64,000 nt of DNA from CAUZIB01 sp963663925. GTDB lineage: Bacteria > Acidobacteriota > Vicinamibacteria > Vicinamibacterales > UBA8438. The stretch is taken from positions 620,001 through 684,000 of the forward strand of contig OZ250139.1 of NCBI GenBank assembly GCA_965237405.1. Reading direction: 5' to 3'. Positions 26,652-34,576 of this stretch are shown piece by piece; positions within the stretch are counted from its first letter, which is position 1; each line of letters begins with the position of its first letter. Position numbers and translations under genes: made by a program. The notes under the pieces were generated by a model. It saw nothing but the letters and a program-made list of their open reading frames with translations. It did no database searches and was not told the DNA's origin.

Positions 26652-28577
26652 CTACTCTGCGACGGGGGCACTCTTCCGCCGAACCTCGTCAAGCGCAGCT
26701 GCGACGAAGTTGTCGATCGTCTGGAACTCCTGGTTGCCAGTCGCTCCGCTCCTCACGGCGACTTGACCCTCGGATGCTTCTCGGTCGCCGACGACGAGCA
26801 TGTACGGCACCTTCTGAAGCTGGGCCTGGCGAATCTTATACCCGATCTTCTCCTGCCGTCCGTCGACACTGACGCGCAATCCCGAGTGAGTGAGCTGCTG
26901 TTCGACGCTTCTGGCGTAGTCGACATGTCGGTCGGCGATCGGAAGGATGGTCGCCTGCACGGGTGCGAGCCACATCGGAAATCGTCCGGCGTAGTGCTCA
27001 ATCAACAACGCGATGAATCGTTCGAAGCTGCCGAAGATCGCTCGGTGGATGACGATCGGGCAGTGTTCAGCATTGTCGGCGCCGATGTACTTCAGCTTGA
27101 ATCGTTGCGGCAGCTGATAGTCGAGTTGGATCGTGGCGCACTGCCACTTCCTCCCGATGGCATCGGTGACGTGGTAGTCAATTTTCGGTCCGTAGAAGTT
27201 ACCCTCGCCTTCGGAGACCGCGAACGGTTGGCCCGCCGTGGCCAGGGCGTGTTTGAGCTGCGCCTCAGCGTGGCTCCACGTCTCAACCGTGCCGAGAAAG
27301 TCACACGGTCGTGTTGACAGCTCAATTGTGTACGTGAGACCAAAGTCGTCATAGATCCGACCGATTAGTCGCAGCAGGCGCTCGACCTCTTCGCCAATCT
27401 GGTCTTCAGTCACGAAACAGTGCGCGTCGTCCTGGGCAAATTGTCGAACTCGAGTGAGACCGGAGAGGACGCCCGATACCTCGTTTCGGTGAAGCACACC
27501 TTGATCGTAAAAACGCAGCGGGAGACCTCGGTAGCTCCGAACTTCGCTCGCGAACACCAGCATGTGTCCAGGGCAGTTCATGGCTTTAAGGCCGAACGGC
27601 TCACCCTCGGCCTCAACCAGGAACATATTGTCGCGGTAGTGTTCCCAGTGCCCCGACATTTCCCAGAGTCGTCGATTAAAGATCAACGGTGTGCGAAGCT
27701 CGACGTACCCCTCTGGACACAGCACGCTTCGCATATAAGTCGAGAGCAGGTTATAGAGGATGGTGCCGTTTTTCAGCCAGAACGGGGCGCCAGGTGCCCA
27801 CTGGTGGAATGTGAACAGCCCCAGTTCCTTTCCCAGCTTGCGGTGGTCTCGCTTCTTGGCCTCCTCGAGGCGGACCAGATGTTTCTTGAGCGCGGAGTTT
27901 TTAAAGAACGCCGTCCCGTAAATGCGTTGCATTGGCTGGTTTTGGGCATCACCCTTCCAGTAGGCGTTTGAGCTAGTCAGAACCTTGAACGATCTGAGAT
28001 GTTTTGTTGATGGCACGTGCGGACCTGTGCAGAAATCGATAAAGACGTCGTCGATTGTGTAGCACGAAACGACCGGCCCTCCTTTTTCTTCGACGAGCTG
28101 AACCTTCAGTGACTCGCCCTTTCCTTTAAAAAAGGCCTTGGCGTCTTCCTTGGACAACATCTTTCGCTCGTATGGAAGGTCCTGTGAGGCCAGTTCCTTC
28201 ATCTTCTTTTCGATTGCGATTAGATCATCCGGTACGAACGGCCGGTCGACGACGAAGTCGTAGAAGAACCCCTCGTCGGTGGGCGGTCCGATCCCGCACT
28301 GTGCTTCTGGAAACAATGCGGTGACGGCAGCTGCTAGTAGGTGCGCCGTGGAGTGACGGTAGAGAGCAAGGGCTCCGGGCGATTCTGGCGTGACGATTTG
28401 GACCGCCGAGTCGGATTCAAGGCGGTGCGACAAATCGACCATCCGATCATTAACGCTCGCCGCGAGCGCCTGCTTGGCCAGTCGTGAAGAGATCCCCTCG
28501 GCCACATCTAGAACTGGTGTGCCAGATGGCACGTGACGGGTCGACCCATCGGGAAGGGTGACGGTGATATCGCTCAT
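26652..28577 (-). CDS. thrS: Threonine-tRNA ligase
   Basis: A 641-residue synthetase with full architecture: N-terminal TGS domain (TVTLPDGSTRHVPSGT); editing domain with HSTAHLLAAAV and the zinc-type cysteine in CYTIDDVFIDFCTGPHVP; class II core with MNCPGHMLVF (zinc Cys), FYDQGVLHRNEVSG and RVRQFAQDDAHCF; motif 3 around IHRAIFGSFERF; and a C-terminal anticodon domain ending VGDREAS. It heads the thrS-infC-rpmI-rplT-pheST transcript. The 80-base gap to infC could hold regulatory RNA, but none was recognised. Confidence 0.97.
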   Translation of the reverse strand: MSDITVTLPDGSTRHVPSGTPVLDVAEGISSRLAKQALAASVNDRMVDLSHRLESDSAVQIVTPESPGALALYRHSTAHLLAAAVTALFPEAQCGIGPPTDEGFFYDFVVDRPFVPDDLIAIEKKMKELASQDLPYERKMLSKEDAKAFFKGKGESLKVQLVEEKGGPVVSCYTIDDVFIDFCTGPHVPSTKHLRSFKVLTSSNAYWKGDAQNQPMQRIYGTAFFKNSALKKHLVRLEEAKKRDHRKLGKELGLFTFHQWAPGAPFWLKNGTILYNLLSTYMRSVLCPEGYVELRTPLIFNRRLWEMSGHWEHYRDNMFLVEAEGEPFGLKAMNCPGHMLVFASEVRSYRGLPLRFYDQGVLHRNEVSGVLSGLTRVRQFAQDDAHCFVTEDQIGEEVERLLRLIGRIYDDFGLTYTIELSTRPCDFLGTVETWSHAEAQLKHALATAGQPFAVSEGEGNFYGPKIDYHVTDAIGRKWQCATIQLDYQLPQRFKLKYIGADNAEHCPIVIHRAIFGSFERFIALLIEHYAGRFPMWLAPVQATILPIADRHVDYARSVEQQLTHSGLRVSVDGRQEKIGYKIRQAQLQKVPYMLVVGDREASEGQVAVRSGATGNQEFQTIDNFVAAALDEVRRKSAPVAE

Positions 28578-28605
28578 GATAGGTTGAGGTGGGTACCAAG
28601 GAACA

Positions 28606-28682
28606 TGGTAGGCACGGGCGGACTCGAACCGCCGACCTCCTGCATGTCAAGCAGGCGCTCTAACCAGCTGAGCTACGCGCCT
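28606..28682 (-). tRNA. tRNA-Val (GAC)
   Basis: The minus strand folds as a 77-base cloverleaf. Acceptor AGGCGCG pairs with CGTGCCT; D stem GCTC/GAGC; anticodon stem CCTGC/GCAGG with loop TTGACAT (anticodon GAC); variable AGGTC; T stem GGCGG/CCGCC with TTCGAGT loop. The discriminator A and genomic CCA follow. Its 5' ten bases also end the coding frame of the upstream S41-like gene. Confidence 0.97.
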
Positions 28683-29845
28683 ATCTCCCTTATGTGTTCG
28701 AGCCCTCGGTTGAGGATCGGGTCGTCGGGGGAACGGGGCTCGCCGAGTTCGACGCGGGGCACATCAACCTCGACCGTCGGCGAAATGCCGAACCGATGAA
28801 TGGGATCGCCGGATACTTGCAGATAGCGTGCCCAGGATAGCCAGATCCCCGTGCCGTCGGGAAGCTTCACGAGTTTCTGCAGGCTGGCGCGTCCGGCCGT
28901 GCGCTGTCCGACCGTGTCCGCACGGCCCGTCCCACGCAACGCGGCCACGAACAATTCGGCGGCGTGTGCAGTGCCAAAGTCGGTCAGTAGTGTCACTGGA
29001 GCACTGATTGCCTCGTCACCTGCATCGGCTTCGACTATCGTCTCCGCTTCGCCCTGTGCCGTCCTTCGCAGAAACGTTCCCGATGCGACGAAGAGCCGAG
29101 CGGCGTCAATGCCCGCCTTAAACTCGCCGCCAGCGACGCTGCGAACGTCGATCAGTAACCGGGTGGCCCCGGCGGCCAGCAGCCGATCGGATGCCGTCGC
29201 CAGCTGGTCCGCGACGTCGTCGGTGAACGCCGGAATACGAATGTACCCCACATCTCCATCCACGACTCGGTGGCTTACCGCAGGCTCGTCCAACTGCTCA
29301 CGGGTTAACTCGATGTCGTAGGGCTCTTGGGTGCTTCCCCTGAGCAGCGACAAGGTAACTGTGGACCCGGGCTCGCCACGCAGGAGCCGTTCGGTTTCGA
29401 CGCCCGAGACGAATCGTGTCGTCTGGCCATCGATCGCTCGGATGTAGTCTCCAGGACGGATTGCCGCGCGGTCGGTGGGTGAGCCGTCGGTTACGGCAAT
29501 GACCTGTGCGTAATACTGACTCGTTACCTTGAGGCCGAGCGCACCGACCGGTAGGGGGTTCCCCGATTCAATTCGGGCAACGTCGTCGGCCGTCAGGAAT
29601 GTGCTCTCGGAGTCGAGCCCATCGGCGAGGCCCCGAAGCGCCCCCTCCATGACGACATCCATGTCGACTTCCTCGACATAGTTGTTGGAGATGCGGGCAA
29701 CGACGTCTTCGAAGATGCGGAGGTGCCGATAGGCGTCTTCGCGAGCGACCACACGGCTTAGATAGCCCCCGACCACGGTAAACGCGACTATGGGGACCGT
29801 CGCAACAAGGATAGCCGTTCGGATCCTTTGGCCCATTATGGGCAT
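28673..29845 (-). CDS. S41-peptidase-fold protein, probably inactive
   Basis: A 390-residue protein with an N-terminal membrane anchor or signal, an N-terminal CTP helical region (NNYVEEVDMDVVMEGALRGL), a PDZ domain (GDYIRAIDGQTT) and the S41 core. The CtpA nucleophile block GSASASE reads GTAHAAE here, so His stands at the serine position, and the general-base Lys of TxGK reads TAGR. Both members of the Ser/Lys dyad are replaced, so peptide cleavage is unlikely and a binding or regulatory role is more plausible. The stop codon lies inside the tRNA-Val gene. It is divergent from ruvX with only about a dozen bases between starts. Confidence 0.88.
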   Translation of the reverse strand: MPIMGQRIRTAILVATVPIVAFTVVGGYLSRVVAREDAYRHLRIFEDVVARISNNYVEEVDMDVVMEGALRGLADGLDSESTFLTADDVARIESGNPLPVGALGLKVTSQYYAQVIAVTDGSPTDRAAIRPGDYIRAIDGQTTRFVSGVETERLLRGEPGSTVTLSLLRGSTQEPYDIELTREQLDEPAVSHRVVDGDVGYIRIPAFTDDVADQLATASDRLLAAGATRLLIDVRSVAGGEFKAGIDAARLFVASGTFLRRTAQGEAETIVEADAGDEAISAPVTLLTDFGTAHAAELFVAALRGTGRADTVGQRTAGRASLQKLVKLPDGTGIWLSWARYLQVSGDPIHRFGISPTVEVDVPRVELGEPRSPDDPILNRGLEHIREIGA

Positions 29846-29857
29846 TATAGTAGAAGC

Positions 29858-30313
29858 GTGCGTCTGCTCGGTGTTGACGTCGGCACTCGCCGAATCGGAT
29901 TGGCCCTTAGTGACGTCACGGCGACGCTGGCCACTCCGCTACGGACGATCTGTGTGTCAGGTTCAGCCGCCGCTGTGGCCGTCGCCGTGGCGCGCGAGAT
30001 CGCGGTTCTCGAACGTAGTCCAGACGGTTTGGCTGCGGTTGTGGTAGGACTGCCGACGTCACTCGGCGGCCAGCCGCACGAGCAGACCGACTTCGTACGG
30101 TTGTTTGTAGTGGCGCTGCGGGAACGCACTGATCTTCCGGTAGATACTCAAGACGAGCGCCTCACGAGCCTCGAGGCCGAGCGCCGTCTCGCGATTCACG
30201 AGAAGGACTGGCGGCGGCGCAAGGTGCGGCTTGACGCGGCCGCCGCGGCGATCTTCCTACAGGACTACCTAGACGAGCGGAAGCATCGGGCGCCGTCCCT
30301 GGAACGTATGTGA
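29858..30313 (+). CDS. ruvX: Putative pre-16S rRNA nuclease / Holliday junction resolvase-like YqgF
   Basis: GTG 29858 is the likely start because the family opens with VRLLGVDVGTRRIGLALSD; upstream codons lack similarity. The 151-residue RNase H-fold protein has the catalytic Asp in GVDVGTRRIG, VVVGLPTSLGG and DERLTSLEAERRL, ending with the LDAAAAAIFLQDYLD helix. YqgF homologues mature the 5' end of 16S rRNA. mltG follows by overlap, a very common order. Confidence 0.94.
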   Translation: MRLLGVDVGTRRIGLALSDVTATLATPLRTICVSGSAAAVAVAVAREIAVLERSPDGLAAVVVGLPTSLGGQPHEQTDFVRLFVVALRERTDLPVDTQDERLTSLEAERRLAIHEKDWRRRKVRLDAAAAAIFLQDYLDERKHRAPSLERM

Positions 30314-31368
30314 TGGGGCGCAAGTTGCTCACATCAGTGGGAGTGCTCGGTCTACTGATCACGCTTGGCTCACTGATCGCCGTGTACCAGTTTCGCGGCT
30401 TGATCGCCACCGCCTACCGCGGCTATCCGAGTGAGGAGGTCTTTGTCGATATCGACACGGGTGACTCGATCCAGGTGATTGCCGAGCGACTGGTTGCGGT
30501 GGGTGTCGTGCCCGATTCCTGGACGTTTCGGATCGCCGTTTGGCAGAGCGGCCGCGAACGGAATCTGCAGGCTGGCGAATACCGGTTCAGCGGTTCGATG
30601 TCTCCCCTTAAGGTCGTGGAGAAGATCGCGACCGGGAAGGTCGTGCTCCGAACCCTCACGTTCCCCGAGGGTCTAACGATCCGCGGAATGGCCGACATCT
30701 TTGACGGGAGCGGCTTTGGGGCCCACGACCAGTTTATGGCCCAGGCCGCGCGCGGCGAGCTGATTCATGATCTTGATCCCCTTGCGACTGACCTTGAGGG
30801 TTATCTCTTCCCAGAAACGTACTCGCTGCCTCGGAACGCGACGGCGCTAGACCTCGTGGAATTGATGGTCGCTCAGTTTCGACTTACCTTCGATTCCGCC
30901 CTACGAGCCGAGGCTTTGCACCAGGAGCGAACGATTAGGGAGACCGTGATCCTCGGATCGTTGATTCAGCAGGAGACTGGGTCCGACGCGGAGCATGCGC
31001 TCGTTTCAGCCGTCTACAACAACCGGCTGCGAATCGGGATGGGCCTGCAGTGCGATCCCACGATAATCTATGCGCTCCAGCGCGACGGGTTGTACGATGG
31101 CAACCTAACCCGGGCAGACCTTCAGTACGATTCGCCGTACAACACCTATCGATATCCTGGCTTACCGCCGGGCCCAATCGCGTCGCCTGGACGGGCTGCG
31201 TTTGAGGCGGCGCTGTATCCCGCCGACGTGTCGTTCCTATATTTCGTCAGTCGCAACGATGGCACGCACGAGTTTGCCAACACCCTACAGGAGCACAATC
31301 GCAACGTGCAGCGGTATCAGGTGGAGCACTCTCGGGTGCGACGGGGAGTGGGGAGAGCAAGGAAATAG
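30313..31368 (+). CDS. mltG: Endolytic murein transglycosylase MltG
   Basis: A single-pass inner-membrane protein of about 351 residues. N-terminal helix, a LysM-like domain (FVDIDTGDSIQVIAERLV), then the YceG core: TFPEGLTIRGMADIF, LEGYLFPETYSLPRNATA, the catalytic Glu in SLIQQETGSDAEHALVSAVY, NNRLRIGMGLQCDPTIIYAL and SPYNTYRYPGLPPGPIASPG. It cuts nascent glycan strands. ATG 30313 or GTG 30310, overlapping the ruvX stop, can start it. It ends at the left arm of the inverted repeat at 31367. Confidence 0.95.
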   Translation: MGRKLLTSVGVLGLLITLGSLIAVYQFRGLIATAYRGYPSEEVFVDIDTGDSIQVIAERLVAVGVVPDSWTFRIAVWQSGRERNLQAGEYRFSGSMSPLKVVEKIATGKVVLRTLTFPEGLTIRGMADIFDGSGFGAHDQFMAQAARGELIHDLDPLATDLEGYLFPETYSLPRNATALDLVELMVAQFRLTFDSALRAEALHQERTIRETVILGSLIQQETGSDAEHALVSAVYNNRLRIGMGLQCDPTIIYALQRDGLYDGNLTRADLQYDSPYNTYRYPGLPPGPIASPGRAAFEAALYPADVSFLYFVSRNDGTHEFANTLQEHNRNVQRYQVEHSRVRRGVGRARK

Positions 31369-31440
31369 GAGATAGCAAGCAGGTGGCCCTTCAATATTTC
31401 TAGAAGTGACCGAAGGGCCACCTGCTGCTTGCTATCTCCT
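31367..31440. terminator. Large inverted repeat, shared terminator of convergent genes
   Basis: Left arm 31367-31392 (GATAGCAAGCAGGTGGCCC core) pairs with right arm 31412-31440. The pairing is about 26 bp, broken only by a three-base insertion (TGC) in the right arm, with a loop of about 19 bases. It sits exactly between mltG and the minus-strand YeiH-type gene, and the stop codons of both lie in its outer arms. A two-way terminator is the simplest reading. Confidence 0.7.
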
Positions 31441-32862
31441 ATCTCCTTGGAGCCACTCAGTCCACCCCTCCATCTCGGTGTAGAACAGCGCTGTCGCATC
31501 GCGTCCGCTCTCCAGGTTGTGACGAATCACACTGGCCGGCTCTCGACGGACAGCTGTCACTTGAATAGGTTCGAAGAGAATGCCGCCGAACGCGAGATAG
31601 GCCGCGAACAGGGTGAGGACCAGATTGAACGTCTGGCCAATCAGATAGAGTTGAATCGGCCGTCCCCCCGTCAGCTGATGACTGAGTTCCTTGAAGCTCG
31701 ACTCTAGTCCGATGCTGACGAACGCTAAGCAGAACAGCCACCCGCGGAAATCCGATGTCACGTCGAGCAGCGCTTCGACCCGCGCGTCACCGAGGGTGGG
31801 TGTCAGGACAAAGGAGAACAGAATCGACGCTGCGATGAAGCCGAGAATGAACTTTGGGAACCGATGCCAGACCTCCATGGCATTCGGTGCCGACCGATCA
31901 TCACGAGTCTCCACCTGCGTGACCCAATAGACGGCGATCAAGAAGGCTACGACCCCGATCAGGATGTTCTGGATCATCTTGACGACGGCGGCGATTTGCT
32001 CCGCTTGTTCCCCGAGGAGCGCGCCGGCGGCGACCACGGCGCCGGTCGCGTCGATGGTTCCGCCGATCCAGGCTGCTCCAACCACCGGATTCATGCCGGC
32101 GGCTCGAATCCCGAGCGGCATCAAGACCATCATCAGGACAGTGAAGATCAGCGACATCCCGACCGCAAGGGTGAGTTCTTCCTTCTTCGCTCGCGCGGCC
32201 GCCGCCACGGCAATTGCGGCCGATACCCCGCAGACTGCCGTGGCTGCGGCGATGACGATAACGAGTGCCTGACTCTTGATTTTGAGGACCTTGGTACCGA
32301 GCTGATACATAAACACCATAACTGTTGGCGTAACGACCCACGCGACAAACAGTCCAGGGAGGCCAAGTCGCAGGATGTTCCCAAACAGGATTTCGGCACC
32401 GAGGAGCACCAGCCCCGTCTTGATGTAGAGTTCGCTTCTGAGCGCGGGTTTGATCCAGGCCGGCGTGCCGATAGTATTGGTGATCAGGAGACCTATCCCG
32501 AGCGCCCAGAACGCGTACCCGAGACCGGCTGCCCGAATGCCGGTCTGCTGTGCGATTGAGTAGGCGAGAACCGAGAGCCCGAAGACGGCAAGGAAGCCAC
32601 GCAAGTGGCGCTTCGCCGAGTTTCCCATAATACTGACCGCCGTTGCCGTCAGCAGGCTCAGCCCGAGCCCGAGTCCAATGAGACCAGCCAGTCGACCAGC
32701 GCCAAATCCATCCAGGGGAGATCCGGACCAGCGCCCGACGCCGGGGACGGCGGTTACCGCGCCAGTCAACGCGGCGGCGATCAGTAACCCACCCAGCCAG
32801 ATGGCCCACCAGTCTTCTCGGGCGATCAGGGGATTCCGCGTGCGGGGCTCGGTTGGTGTCAT
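31432..32862 (-). CDS. YeiH/UPF0324 family putative sulfate exporter
   Basis: ATG 32862 (MTPTEPRTRN) is preferred to an earlier ATG 39 bases upstream. The 476-residue protein has about a dozen membrane helices and the UPF0324 blocks: WALGIGLLITNTIG, YIKTGLVLLGAEILFGNIL, AVCGVSAAIAVAAAARAKKEE, GAAWIGGTIDATGAV and KMIQNILIGVVAFLIA. Family members are proposed anion (sulfate/sulfonate) exporters. Its size is larger than the 350-residue bacterial form because of loops in the C-terminal third. The promoter region faces the esterase at 32964. Confidence 0.88.
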   Translation of the reverse strand: MTPTEPRTRNPLIAREDWWAIWLGGLLIAAALTGAVTAVPGVGRWSGSPLDGFGAGRLAGLIGLGLGLSLLTATAVSIMGNSAKRHLRGFLAVFGLSVLAYSIAQQTGIRAAGLGYAFWALGIGLLITNTIGTPAWIKPALRSELYIKTGLVLLGAEILFGNILRLGLPGLFVAWVVTPTVMVFMYQLGTKVLKIKSQALVIVIAAATAVCGVSAAIAVAAAARAKKEELTLAVGMSLIFTVLMMVLMPLGIRAAGMNPVVGAAWIGGTIDATGAVVAAGALLGEQAEQIAAVVKMIQNILIGVVAFLIAVYWVTQVETRDDRSAPNAMEVWHRFPKFILGFIAASILFSFVLTPTLGDARVEALLDVTSDFRGWLFCLAFVSIGLESSFKELSHQLTGGRPIQLYLIGQTFNLVLTLFAAYLAFGGILFEPIQVTAVRREPASVIRHNLESGRDATALFYTEMEGWTEWLQGDRR

Positions 32863-32963
32863 TGACCTGGGGGGTGGACGACGCGCATATAATGCCACCA
32901 AACTGCATTCGCTGACGAAGCGTCGAGAAAAATGGTGAGTGGGTCATGCAGATAGGAGGCTAC

Positions 32964-33911
32964 ATGAAGGTGCGGTCAATCTCGTGCGCGGGGTTCTTTC
33001 TGGTTGGATTGCTGGTCGTGGCGACGATGGGGACGGCGGGGGCGACGCCAGCGTTCGCTCAGCTCGACGACACGGAGACTTTCCTAGCCGATGTGTCAAA
33101 TGCCTACCGCGTCGTACCCAACGTGACCTATCACGTGGCGAGCGGCTACGAGAGCAAGGTGGATCTGTACTTGCCGAGGAACCAAGGTGACCCGACGCCG
33201 GTCCTCATGTATATCCACGGTGGCGGCTGGGTCGGGGGTACCAAGGAGGCGAACGTTCTGCGTATCCTGCCGTATCTGCAGCGAGGATGGGCGGTAGTGA
33301 ACGTCGAATATCGGCTGGGTGAGGTCGCGCGCGCACCGGCCGCGGTTGAGGATTGCCTGTGCGCGTTGCGCTGGGTGTATCGGAACGCCGACCAGTACAA
33401 CTTCGACGCTTCGCGAATCGTGACGACCGGAAACTCGGCGGGCGGACATCTCTCACTGACGACCGCGATGATTCCAGCCTCAGCTGGTCTCGACCGTGAA
33501 TGTTCGGGCGCCGATGACCTGCGGGTCGCAGCGATCATTAACTGGTACGGTATCACCAACGTTGGCGATCTGCTTGATGGGACCAACATGAAGACCTACG
33601 CTGTCCGCTGGTTGGGTAGCCTCGCAGACCGGTTTGCGATCGCCAAACGCGTGTCGCCACTCACCTACGTGCGACCGGGGTTGCCACCGGTTCTGACAAT
33701 TCACGGTGACGCCGACTCAATCGTGCCCTATCAGCATGCGGTCGATCTGCACAAGCGACTAGTCGACGCGGGTGTGGCAAACGAACTACATACGGTTCCG
33801 GGTGGAGACCATGGTGGTTTCGATACCGCGGAGACGATCGCCATCTTCGAATCGATCGACCGATTCCTGACCCGTCACGGTTTCGCGCCCCACCCCTCGA
33901 CATCACAGTGA
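32964..33911 (+). CDS. Exported alpha/beta hydrolase (carboxylesterase-like)
   Basis: ATG 32964 has AGGAGG four bases upstream; an ATG at 32946 lacks a site. The 315-residue product has a signal peptide ending PAFAQLDD. It then has an alpha/beta hydrolase of the BD-FAE/HSL type: oxyanion HGGGWVGG, nucleophile Ser in TTGNSAGGHLSL, Asp in IHGDADSIVPY and His in GGDHGGF. Such enzymes cleave acetyl, feruloyl or other short esters. A TATAAT at 32888-32893 may be its -10 site. The rhodanese gene follows after 20 bases. Confidence 0.93.
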   Translation: MKVRSISCAGFFLVGLLVVATMGTAGATPAFAQLDDTETFLADVSNAYRVVPNVTYHVASGYESKVDLYLPRNQGDPTPVLMYIHGGGWVGGTKEANVLRILPYLQRGWAVVNVEYRLGEVARAPAAVEDCLCALRWVYRNADQYNFDASRIVTTGNSAGGHLSLTTAMIPASAGLDRECSGADDLRVAAIINWYGITNVGDLLDGTNMKTYAVRWLGSLADRFAIAKRVSPLTYVRPGLPPVLTIHGDADSIVPYQHAVDLHKRLVDAGVANELHTVPGGDHGGFDTAETIAIFESIDRFLTRHGFAPHPSTSQ

Positions 33912-33931
33912 CCGCCCGGTGGTGACGATCG

Positions 33932-34408
33932 ATGTCGGTCACACGTAGCGATTATCGGGACCTTGGCGTGAGTGATACGCTTCGACTTACGGACGTTCGG
34001 CTGTTCGCGGCCGTGGCCATCGTGTTCCTAGGTGCGGTCTCGGCGTTGGCACAAGCCGATCGCTCGTCGGTCGAAGTCGACCTCCTGAAGCAAGCGCTCG
34101 ACGACGGAGCGACGGTGTTGCTGATCGACGTGCGGGAAACCCACGAGATCGCCAGCGGGTCGATTCCGGGCGCGATTCACGTCCCGGTCGGCGAGCTCGA
34201 ATCGCGGATGGACGACATTCCCAAGGATGTTCGGCTCGTTTTCTTTTGAAACGGCGGAAGCCGGAGCTCCCGGGCTGCGGAGCTCTTTTCCTTGCACGGG
34301 TACGAAGCGGCGGAATTCTGCGCGCTGAACGACTGGAAGGCGAGAGGGTACGAACTTGGGCCGGCCACGCAACCGGAGGCAGGTCCGATCACGCCGCAAT
34401 CCCGATAG
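33932..34408 (+). CDS. Exported rhodanese-domain protein with in-frame UGA at the catalytic Cys (probable selenoprotein)
   Basis: ATG 33932 (or GTG 33968) opens an exported protein with a signal-type helix (LFAAVAIVFLGAVSALAQA). A rhodanese domain follows: LLIDVRETHEIASGSIPGAI, HVPVGELE, VRLVFF. Then TGA at 34247-34249 stands exactly where the active-site Cys of the CxxGxR loop belongs. The same frame continues as NGGSRSSRAAELFSLHGYEA and LNDWKARGYEL, the normal rhodanese C-terminus, to TAG 34408. Read through as Sec the protein has 158 residues with Sec106. A hairpin of SECIS type follows the UGA. Rhodanese-related selenoproteins are known in bacteria. A TGC-to-TGA mutation or base-call error is the alternative. 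Confidence 0.8.
34263..34286 (+). promoter_or_regulatory. Candidate bacterial SECIS element (rhodanese)
   Basis: Starting 14 bases after the UGA, GAGCTCC pairs with GGAGCTC (seven Watson-Crick pairs plus an outer G-U), closing an eight-base loop CGGGCTGC. The loop begins 21 bases after UGA and has G as its second base. This fits published bacterial SECIS rules (apical loop 16-37 bases from UGA, G among its first two bases). Confidence 0.65.
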
Positions 34409-34576
34409 GCTGGCTTCACTCCGGTGGAGCCGTCTTGGCGTCGCCCGCCTTCAAACGACCCACGCGTTGAAATCTATTTCGGTAGGCAAGTTGGCTGTGT
34501 TTCACGTCCTGAGGAGGGTTCGCGCGCGGAAGAGCCGAGGACGGTTTAGCTCAGCACGATCGGACACGCGACAACG

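Noticed and set aside
31901..32947. 348-codon minus-strand frame overlapping the YeiH-type transporter
   Set aside because: Same-strand alternative frame with a highly charged, low-complexity product; the transporter frame has clear membrane helices.
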